From: Thermoprotei archaeon
GTDB taxonomy: Archaea > Thermoproteota > Thermoprotei > QMSL01 > B3-G16
Assembly (NCBI GenBank): GCA_003649665.1
Contig: QMSL01000010.1
Location: 1-17,075, forward strand
DNA: 17,075 nt
Direction: 5' to 3'
The translations under genes were made by a program, and so were the position numbers. Under the pieces are notes generated by a model. It saw only the letters and a list, made by a program, of their open reading frames with translations, did not search any database and was not told the origin of the DNA. Of this stretch, positions 8,044 through 14,512 are shown piece after piece. Within the stretch, counting starts at the first letter, position 1; each line of letters begins with the position of its first letter.

Positions 8044-8074
8044 GGCTTTCACCTTTATTATCCTCTATGCTAAT

Positions 8075-8085
8075 CTTTATATTAT
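8075..8085. promoter_or_regulatory. Shared TATA-like element of a divergent gene pair
   Basis: CTTTATATTAT is the only strong TATA-like stretch between the solenoid gene (start 8043) and the regulator (start 8109). Its centre near 8080 is 29 bases from the regulator ATG, predicting a leaderless message. It is also about 27 bases from the solenoid gene's GGTGA site, predicting a leader of roughly ten bases. One near-symmetric TATA element may serve both directions; two overlapping elements are equally possible. Confidence 0.45.
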
Positions 8086-8086
8086 G

Positions 8087-8105
8087 AACTCACAAATTGT
8101 GAGTT
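8087..8105. promoter_or_regulatory. Perfect 19-bp palindrome, probable operator
   Basis: AACTCACAA-A-TTGTGAGTT is a perfect inverted repeat with 9-base arms and one central base. It lies between the TATA element (8075-8085) and the regulator ATG (8109), where a bound dimer would block polymerase. Winged-helix proteins commonly bind such sites and repress their own gene, so autoregulation with effects on the divergent solenoid gene is the natural reading. Binding is inferred. Confidence 0.6.
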
Positions 8106-8108
8106 TGA

Positions 8109-8372
8109 ATGAGGAGGTATAGATGTTGGCATGATGTAATTGAGTCTCTACTTAAGGCATTGCTCACTGGTGAAAAGAGGATTACTGAGCTCTGCCTTCA
8201 TGCTAATATCCCCGTTGATAGAGGTAGGAGACTTATCGAATACCTAATAAGGTGTGGTTTAATTTTTAAGTACGAAAAAGATGGTAGGATCTATTATAGG
8301 ATCACCGAAAAGGGATATGAGTGGTTGGGCATTTACCGGAAATTGAAGGAGATTCTTCATCTATCGCTCTAA
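8109..8372 (+). CDS. Small winged-helix transcription regulator
   Basis: An 87-residue single-domain winged-helix DNA-binding protein. The pattern DVIESLLKALLTG, then RITELCLHANIPVDRGRRLIEYLIRCGLI, then a wing YEKDGRIYYRITEKGYEWL matches the archaeal HTH_45-type family (PF14947, recognised from memory), whose members act as dimeric local regulators. The R-rich segment around residues 33-48 would be the recognition helix and the GRIYY strand pair the wing. The ATG at 8109 fits the family's start and gives a leaderless message. The GAGGAGGT at 8111-8118 lies inside the coding region and leads only to a 3-codon frame, so it is probably not a used ribosome site. A perfect palindrome lies directly upstream. 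The 3' end overlaps the convergent GH116 gene by 4 bases. Confidence 0.78.
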   Translation: MRRYRCWHDVIESLLKALLTGEKRITELCLHANIPVDRGRRLIEYLIRCGLIFKYEKDGRIYYRITEKGYEWLGIYRKLKEILHLSL

Positions 8373-11110
8373 GCGTATTCTACAATGACATTCAGCTCTC
8401 TCATTACCTTTTGTCTCTTACTGAGTTCTATTATTACTTCATCTTCGCTCATATCTACTCTATCGACCTTTGTCTCTACACCATCTATGAGTACTTTGAC
8501 TTCCTTTATTTTCTCTCCCACCTTCTCTAGTACTATTCTACCTACCTCGAAGTCTCCCTTTGCTAGCTTTACTAACAGTACTTGCTTCTTATCTCTCAGT
8601 ACATGCTCTATGCTACCCCATGCTCCCGGAACTGTGAATATCCACTTGAAGTCCTCCTTATTAATTCTCGGTCTTATTCTAAGTCTCCCTCTCATCCTAT
8701 CATATAGTAGTCCTTCTATAGCTAGCACTACTGACCATGCTGACATAGGTCTCATGTAGTGTGCTCCCCACTCCACGTGGTTCCAATAATGTCCTCCCTT
8801 TACATATCTCTCATGAATGTCCCTTAGTATTTTGAGTCCCTCCTCTACTAGTCCTTCATATATCATATGTGAGGCTACTGCGAACTCAACTCCTGTCCAT
8901 GGGGTATCCATCTGGCATCCTACGCTATATGGTAGGCCTGTATCGTTCGGATATTTCAAATCTCCTTCATAAGCTGGCCTTTTGCCACCTGGATATATTC
9001 CATTTATCAATCCTTCGTCCTCAATGAAGTTATACTTGAATATGCTCTTTAACGTCTTCAATACCTTCTCGCGATCTATAATGTAGCCTAGATCGGTTAG
9101 TGCTGATGCGTACCATTGACCTACTAGCTGAGCTGCCATGCATGCCTTATCGCGTTTTCCACTTATTGGATCATACCAGAGATCGAAGTACTCGCCATTC
9201 CATAGGTTACCGTATAGATTCCTTCGTGCCTCCTCAATGATCTTAGATACGTTATCGCTGTAGTCTTTATCCTTAATGACTTCATCTGCCATTCTCCTCA
9301 TGGCCGATAATGCACATAGCCACAGTACGCTTGTATATGCGGCTATTCCTATGAAGCTCCAGACGTCAAACGTTTGAAATCCTATCGGAATGAAGGTACT
9401 GCCATATACGGCCGGCATGCCTATGTTTGCTAACCTTCCAAGGACTCCAAATATCTTATGATAAACATTGTACATCTCGAAACCTGCTGGCGTCTGATGG
9501 TATGGCAGCTTGAGTTCCACTAAATCATGCAGCCTTAGTATGCACTCCATAGCCTCCTTTAGACTATTCCATAGCTTCTTTATCAGCTCCTCATCACCCG
9601 TCCACAAGGCATCCCTATACGTCATTAGTACGTATTTCGGCATCAGGTCGACCATATGATATGCATCTGGCCTCTTAAGTGAATGGCCGAAGTAGTGCAT
9701 TATCCTTCCTCTTGGATCCTTTCCCGTCTTCTTTACTACCTTCCCAATAGCCTTCTTCATTTTGTTGAAATCAGTTATTATTGACGGATCCTTAGCAACC
9801 ATCTTCTTGAACTCATTCATGTTCTCAGGTACCGCTAAGGCATAAAGTGTGTAGTATGGCTCAACTTCCGGCGATAGTACCCATTCTGCATGCTGGAGTA
9901 GGAACTTCTTCTCAAGCTCTGGGAAGAGTATTAATAGCATTATTGACGCATAGTACATCACATCAGTCGTATTGAATGCGGATGAGCCAGGACCCATATA
10001 GTATGGGTCATGATAACCCTCCCATATGCCAAATCTGCCATCCTTAGTGAACCAAGTGGCCTTCTGAAGAGTAGTTATTTGAGAGCCTACTAGTGAAGGA
10101 ATCCAATCCTGAAGATTTGTGTCATATAGTACATCGTGGAATTTCTTCGTATTACCATATAAGTAATCTAAGTGATTGATTGTGTATTTAACGACGTCCT
10201 CTGCAGAATTGAACCAATTCTCATACATGTGTCCAAGCCTACTTCCTTCCTCATCTATGTGATTTGGGAAGAACCACGTGAGTATGAATACCACTTCCTT
10301 CCTTTCCTTAGGTTCTACCCTGACTTTAGTTGTTATGACTCCATAATGTGGATCGGATCCTTCATATTCCTCAGGTCCCTCTAATATACCATCCTTTCTG
10401 AAGTCCACCCACATTCTTTTAAGAACTTCAAAGTCCTTCTTAATGAATGCAACTGATGAGGTCTTCTGCCAAGTAGTAGCAATTGCAAGGGAGCCATTAT
10501 ACATAGGATGGTTTGGAGATAGGTTACTTCCGCCCATGACAATAACGGTATACTTTCCCTCTTTCTTAACTTTAGTTAATGCTACGACCTCCTTCTTGAG
10601 ACCTGAGAATGGATTCCTCACGGCAAAGAGAAGGTCCACCTCTAAGCTATCATTAGTGGGATTTTCAACTATGAATTTAAACAGCGCAGTTGGAAGGGCT
10701 GAATTCTTCACATCTCCTGGTATGAAAGGACTTAGTGCTTCAAGTGATATTTTCGCATCGAGCTTACTATCATCATATTCCAGAAAGGCCAATGGGGGTC
10801 TGCCACTAAAGGTTATACTATCGATTGGCTTAACCCAGGGAAGCCTATAGGGATCTGCCCCAAGCTCATAGCTTCTCGCTCTAAGAAGCCTTACTACAAT
10901 TCTACTTCCCCTTTTAACTCTGACTGCGAAGAAGCTATCACTGATGTCCATGACCTGAAGATGTCTATCCTCTCCCCTACTACTCCATGGGCCATTATTG
11001 AATATATGCCATTCATGAAGACACCCATCAGCCCTGATCTCTAGAGAACCAGTACCAAGACCCCCTAAAACGATGCCTGAGGACGTGGCATATCGATATA
11101 CATATTTCAT
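8369..11110 (-). CDS. GH116 family beta-glycosidase (GBA2-like)
   Basis: This 913-residue protein carries the hallmarks of glycoside hydrolase family 116, which includes archaeal beta-glucosidase/xylosidase SSO1353 and human GBA2. The N-terminal GGLGTGSLEIRADG at 16-29 and WHIFNN open the beta-sandwich (to about 300). The alpha/alpha barrel (about 330-810) contains E364 in IWEGYHDPYY before FNTTDVMYYAS, the likely nucleophile; D582 in FDVWSFIG, the likely acid/base; DLMPKYVLMTYRD at 488-500; and DTPWTGVEFAVASHMI at 735-750. The gap between the two catalytic residues, 218, is larger than the 127-152 I recall for characterised members, implying inserts near 420-475 and 535-575. There is no signal peptide, so it probably acts inside the cell on imported glycosides. 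GGGGAG five bases before the ATG at 11110 supports the start. Confidence 0.88.
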   Translation of the reverse strand: MKYVYRYATSSGIVLGGLGTGSLEIRADGCLHEWHIFNNGPWSSRGEDRHLQVMDISDSFFAVRVKRGSRIVVRLLRARSYELGADPYRLPWVKPIDSITFSGRPPLAFLEYDDSKLDAKISLEALSPFIPGDVKNSALPTALFKFIVENPTNDSLEVDLLFAVRNPFSGLKKEVVALTKVKKEGKYTVIVMGGSNLSPNHPMYNGSLAIATTWQKTSSVAFIKKDFEVLKRMWVDFRKDGILEGPEEYEGSDPHYGVITTKVRVEPKERKEVVFILTWFFPNHIDEEGSRLGHMYENWFNSAEDVVKYTINHLDYLYGNTKKFHDVLYDTNLQDWIPSLVGSQITTLQKATWFTKDGRFGIWEGYHDPYYMGPGSSAFNTTDVMYYASIMLLILFPELEKKFLLQHAEWVLSPEVEPYYTLYALAVPENMNEFKKMVAKDPSIITDFNKMKKAIGKVVKKTGKDPRGRIMHYFGHSLKRPDAYHMVDLMPKYVLMTYRDALWTGDEELIKKLWNSLKEAMECILRLHDLVELKLPYHQTPAGFEMYNVYHKIFGVLGRLANIGMPAVYGSTFIPIGFQTFDVWSFIGIAAYTSVLWLCALSAMRRMADEVIKDKDYSDNVSKIIEEARRNLYGNLWNGEYFDLWYDPISGKRDKACMAAQLVGQWYASALTDLGYIIDREKVLKTLKSIFKYNFIEDEGLINGIYPGGKRPAYEGDLKYPNDTGLPYSVGCQMDTPWTGVEFAVASHMIYEGLVEEGLKILRDIHERYVKGGHYWNHVEWGAHYMRPMSAWSVVLAIEGLLYDRMRGRLRIRPRINKEDFKWIFTVPGAWGSIEHVLRDKKQVLLVKLAKGDFEVGRIVLEKVGEKIKEVKVLIDGVETKVDRVDMSEDEVIIELSKRQKVMRELNVIVEYA

Positions 11111-11143
11111 TAATTCTCCCCAAGAACCTTATCGTAACTTAGA

Positions 11144-11158
11144 TAATTTAAGCCTTAA
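11144..11158 (-). promoter_or_regulatory. GH116 promoter with overlapping palindromic motif copy 1
   Basis: On the minus strand TTAAATTA (11151-11144) is a TATA-like box about 37 bases before the GH116 ATG, placing the start of transcription near 11121 and leaving a short leader with the GGGGAG ribosome site. The plus-strand 12-mer TTTAAGCCTTAA (11147-11158) overlaps the upstream half of this box and the position of the TFB-recognition element. It recurs 96 bases upstream. Confidence 0.5.
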
Positions 11159-11239
11159 GAACGTCCCGTACTGTACTGGATCTTCAACAATCATGGCGTC
11201 TATCCATCACTCCACAATAATTCATATAGTCGCCTCATC

Positions 11240-11258
11240 TTCTTTAAGCCTTAAAGAA
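11240..11258. promoter_or_regulatory. Perfect 19-bp palindrome upstream of GH116, motif copy 2
   Basis: TTCTTTAAG-C-CTTAAAGAA is a perfect inverted repeat with 9-base arms and one central base. It includes the same 12-mer TTTAAGCCTTAA (11243-11254) found at the GH116 TATA box. It lies about 130 bases before the GH116 ATG and 45 bases after the stop of the upstream glycosidase. It may be a remote operator, a second promoter core or part of a transcript end; the sequence does not decide. Confidence 0.5.
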
Positions 11259-11302
11259 AAATGGAAACATTATGGTGTATATACTCTTAAAGCAAGAAGT
11301 CA

Positions 11303-13579
11303 TCATTCCTTAACTATGATCTCATACCATATTGTCCTATATTTGGGGTCTATTTCGAATACCTTATATTCCCCTTTAGTCAATACTGGAACCTTAGTAA
11401 CTCTCTTGCCCACATTATCCAACGCCCACACTTCAATTTCCTTATCAGTCCTTATCATTATGGTGGCTTTCAATCCCTCGACCAATGTCGGGCCCTCACC
11501 CCAATCTCCAATCTTTCCCCATTGGAAGAAGCATGTTATCTTCTTTCCTCTTAATCCTCCCAGTTCTCTCATCTTAGTTGATCCTATTGCTAATACCTCC
11601 TTAGTCTCATAATCTCTAATAGTCATTCCCTTGTTTATGACATAACCTGTTGCTATTAATAACATTCTGCTCCAGTTATTGAAGTCCTCGTCCTCCTTCG
11701 TTATTAATGTCACTATACCCCATCCATCAAGTATCGTGTCCTCAACTTCTATAATTATACTTCCAAAATCAAAGCTCTTCTTGCCTATGAAGCCTACTAG
11801 CGCTATTGTCCTATTAGTATTCACTATTATTATGCCCCTATCTTCTTTGGATACATCCCATATGATCTCCCCGGTATCTGATTCGATCACTCCCATCTTA
11901 ACTGATTGTGATAGAATCACCTCCGAGGGTCCCTTTATTTCGCCATATGGAGATGGTGAGGATGCCGTTATTACTGCTATCCTATGAATGAGCGCCATTT
12001 CTGGTGTGAATCCTACGTCCATTGCATCTGCATATTTGAAGTCCCTTAAAAGCCTTTGCTCAATGCTGATAGGTAATTCTGCAACTATGTATTCATTTGC
12101 CGGTCTTACATCTCCTCTCATGTATATCATATAAGCTGGAACCATCAGGGCCATCTTAACTGGGTTCTGATCTATATCGAAGTATCTTCTCAGCCTTCTA
12201 GAGTCCCAATCATCGAGCTCTCCATATGTGAAATATATGATTCCATCCCAATCCTGAAGCGCCGCGTATATTGCTAGGATTAGTGTTCCCTCAGGCCCAT
12301 ACATATTTGGATTGGGGTGATCATACTCACTGACAGTAAATGGTTTCCCGTAGACTCTATAGCTAGCAAGCCTTACTATGGTGCTCTCAGTAGGGTGATT
12401 CACCATAGGCTCATTCAACACATACCAATTCTGTGGATCCCATGGCGTTCCTGGGAACTTTGGATGTTGCCAATATGCATGCGCATCCACTACATCGAAC
12501 TTAGATACTATATTTAGAGGACTAAATCGGCATGTAGTTGCAACAATTAAGGCTTTACAACCAACTTCATGCTTTAGGAAATTATATATCTCCATGAAAG
12601 TCTCTGCTTCTAAATGCCATAGGAAATCGATCCATGCCTCTCTAATGAACTGAGGAGATTTCCAATAGAGATCACTAGTTATCACAGGTGCCTTTATATC
12701 TTTAATTCCCCATGCCTTCAGTACATCCTCTATTGATCCAAATCTAGCCCTAAGGTACTCATTCCATTTCTCCTTAAGCATCTCCTTGTATATTGAGGGA
12801 AGCCTACTAACAAGGTCAGTTAAGAGGTACCAGAACCATGCTCCCATCTCATTCACTATCTCGACAAAAGCTACAACTGGATCCTCAGCATAAGTCATTC
12901 CAGTATAGGGATTGCGATGCATAAGAAGTTTATATGCAAATTCCTTGTAGAGCTCCCTTATCTGAGGGTCAATGAAAATTAATGCATGCTGATCCTTTCT
13001 GTCCATCTTCTCAACTTGAGGAGGCAATCCATCTGCTGTTCTGAATTTACGGGCAACAAGCAAACCTATACTAATATAAATCCCGTTTTCCTTAAGCTTC
13101 GCAACAAAATAGTCAAATCTATCTAAATATTCTGGGTCAAAATGTCTAGTATCCTTAGCCTTATATCCACCAAATATGTTAACTGCCTCCCATTCAGCAT
13201 CGAGTCCATGTATTCTCACTAGGTTTACCCCTAGCTTTGCAAGCCTTTTGGCTATCTTTTCAGCATCCTCCTTCCTTGGGAAGATGGCATCACCTGCTAT
13301 GTTAACTCCAAAGAACTTTATTCTCCTATTATTCACATAGAGGTGCCCATCCTCTCCTATATAAACCCGCTCAATAGTTCTATTCCAATTACTAACCCAC
13401 GATTTCACGCTCGTTGCGGTATCTTCGGCATCGTCCCAAGGTAAATAAAATGGGAATAATTCATACTCCTTAGGAGTCATGACCACTGTTGATAATATGA
13501 GGATTATCATTATAAGTGCTGTGCCGGTAAGTACCATGTTTCTAGGTCTCTTCAATACCGTAAGATTGATGGGTCTCAC
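11303..13579 (-). CDS. Membrane-anchored clan GH-A glycoside hydrolase (GH5/GH2-like barrel)
   Basis: A 758-residue protein with a basic N-terminus (LKRPRN) and one hydrophobic helix at about 15-33, which would hold the rest outside the cell. The barrel begins near residue 75 with the strand VNNRRIKFFGVNIAGDA, typical of cellulase-fold enzymes. LGVNLVRIHGLD is at 116-127, E244 in FVEIVNEMG is the likely acid/base on strand 4, and E418 in TVSEYDHPNPN is the likely nucleophile on strand 7. HAYW at 367-370 is another expected active-site strand. The region after about 495 is beta-rich and probably binds or supports sugar chains. It should cleave beta-linked polysaccharide at the cell surface; mannan, cellulose and galactan are all possible, and I cannot assign a numbered family. 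The start is GTG with no ribosome site, so a start at M15 is a weaker option. Confidence 0.8.
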   Translation of the reverse strand: MRPINLTVLKRPRNMVLTGTALIMIILILSTVVMTPKEYELFPFYLPWDDAEDTATSVKSWVSNWNRTIERVYIGEDGHLYVNNRRIKFFGVNIAGDAIFPRKEDAEKIAKRLAKLGVNLVRIHGLDAEWEAVNIFGGYKAKDTRHFDPEYLDRFDYFVAKLKENGIYISIGLLVARKFRTADGLPPQVEKMDRKDQHALIFIDPQIRELYKEFAYKLLMHRNPYTGMTYAEDPVVAFVEIVNEMGAWFWYLLTDLVSRLPSIYKEMLKEKWNEYLRARFGSIEDVLKAWGIKDIKAPVITSDLYWKSPQFIREAWIDFLWHLEAETFMEIYNFLKHEVGCKALIVATTCRFSPLNIVSKFDVVDAHAYWQHPKFPGTPWDPQNWYVLNEPMVNHPTESTIVRLASYRVYGKPFTVSEYDHPNPNMYGPEGTLILAIYAALQDWDGIIYFTYGELDDWDSRRLRRYFDIDQNPVKMALMVPAYMIYMRGDVRPANEYIVAELPISIEQRLLRDFKYADAMDVGFTPEMALIHRIAVITASSPSPYGEIKGPSEVILSQSVKMGVIESDTGEIIWDVSKEDRGIIIVNTNRTIALVGFIGKKSFDFGSIIIEVEDTILDGWGIVTLITKEDEDFNNWSRMLLIATGYVINKGMTIRDYETKEVLAIGSTKMRELGGLRGKKITCFFQWGKIGDWGEGPTLVEGLKATIMIRTDKEIEVWALDNVGKRVTKVPVLTKGEYKVFEIDPKYRTIWYEIIVKE

Positions 13580-13702
13580 GACATATACTTATTACAGATA
13601 TCATCATAATCCTTTCTGCTTTTATTCGATCCTTAATGGATTTTAGGATATGATGTCTGATGTTATAGATTAGTATCAAGCTTTAACTACTGACGATAAT
13701 GC

Positions 13703-13731
13703 GCTATTAGCTAGTTATTTTCTCTAATAGC
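13703..13731. repeat. Inverted repeat across the end of the PH-domain gene
   Basis: GCTATTAG (13703-13710) and CTAATAGC (13724-13731) are perfect complements separated by 13 bases, spanning the stop codon of the PH-domain gene. The RNA could form an 8-bp hairpin. No T-rich run follows on either strand, so it is not a standard terminator; its role is unclear. Confidence 0.35.
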
Positions 13732-14282
13732 TCTCTTATCCTATTTAATTCTCTCAATACCTTCTCCTCATACGTCTCCTTCGGGATAGGTCTGAGCTTC
13801 CGTAATATGTATTCCCTAACCTTGTTTGCTTCATGGGCATCCATGTGAGCAAATACTATCTCTGGTACTGGTACGCCTTTAGCCGCTGTGTGAAAGCCCA
13901 GTGTAGCTAATCCTAAGGTCCTTTGTAGTGGGCCTTGTTTATATTCCACATTGTTTATCTTAGAAATAGGGATGCTGCTTTCACTTGTCCACCAAACTCC
14001 TTTTCTAACTTTAAGCCTATCCTCCTCTACAATGTATTTTATGGAGTCATAGTATCGCGGTAGCCAATAAGTGAATATCGTTAGGGATATCCCTAATGGG
14101 AGGTATACCGTAATGAGTAGTACTAATAGGGCTAAGACCAACCTATTATTTATGAATAGTATGGTAATAGGTACACACCAACTCAAGATTCCTACAAGTA
14201 CGATTAGCAGAACGTAAATTATGTAAAGCATCTTCATTTTAGGACTAGGCTTGAGTTCTACCTTAACGCCTTCCTGCGCCAC
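13707..14282 (-). CDS. Membrane protein with bacterial-type PH domain (bPH2/YdbS-like)
   Basis: A 191-residue protein with two adjacent membrane helices at about 16-37 and 48-70, then a soluble domain. The segment YIVEEDRLKVRKGVWWTSESSIPISKINNVEYKQG followed by LGLATLGFHTA is the recognisable start of the DUF304/bPH2 fold seen in YdbS and YdbT-like proteins, a small beta-barrel at the inner membrane face (residues about 82-168). The tail, 170-191, is charged and probably helical (KVLRELNRIRELLEKI). The function of this family is poorly known; membrane-stress or export roles have been proposed. The start is GTG at 14282, fixed by GGTGAT (14293-14288) five bases upstream; no better in-frame start exists before M16. 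It sits between two glycosidase genes on the same strand but with gaps of about 130 and 230 bases, so co-transcription is uncertain. Confidence 0.8.
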   Translation of the reverse strand: MAQEGVKVELKPSPKMKMLYIIYVLLIVLVGILSWCVPITILFINNRLVLALLVLLITVYLPLGISLTIFTYWLPRYYDSIKYIVEEDRLKVRKGVWWTSESSIPISKINNVEYKQGPLQRTLGLATLGFHTAAKGVPVPEIVFAHMDAHEANKVREYILRKLRPIPKETYEEKVLRELNRIRELLEKITS

Positions 14283-14512
14283 TCGTCATCACCTTATATG
14301 AATTTAACATATTTCCCTTTAGCTCAGAATAATAGTTTCTTACGGTATATTTCTAGTTCTAATTATCATTATTTCGTGTGATATTACATATCGACCTTAT
14401 TTCCCACCTATATTAAGGCGGGAGGCAACATTGAAGTTAGTTAGCCGGATACTGAGTATTAGCTTCATATACGTTGGCATTTATAAAGGAAAGAGCTTTA
14501 GGGTTATTTAGC
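14283..14512. other. Intergenic region with lone TATA box and GC-rich hairpin
   Basis: This gap between the DUF6067 gene and the PH-domain gene holds a self-complementary TATA box, TTTATAAA, at 14480-14487. Reading leftward, a transcript would start near 14457, about 175 bases before the PH-domain gene. Within that stretch the minus strand can form a 7-bp GC-rich hairpin (14423-14417 with 14408-14402, one G-U pair, 8-base loop), which stands out against AT-rich flanks. Nearer the gene, AT-rich sequence at about 14303-14320 could be a second promoter. Either a long structured leader or a small RNA is possible; no coding frame of note is seen. Confidence 0.35.

Noticed and set aside
7715..8122. 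135-codon plus-strand open frame
   Set aside because: Its regular PEISIS-type repeats merely mirror the solenoid repeats on the other strand, and it runs through the divergent promoter.
10443..10850. 135-codon plus-strand open frame
   Set aside because: It is fully antisense to the well-supported GH116 N-terminal domain.
11073..11612. 179-codon plus-strand open frame
   Set aside because: It lies antisense to the start of GH116 and the end of the GH-A gene and crosses both their signals; its Ser/Thr/Leu-rich translation is typical of an antisense shadow.
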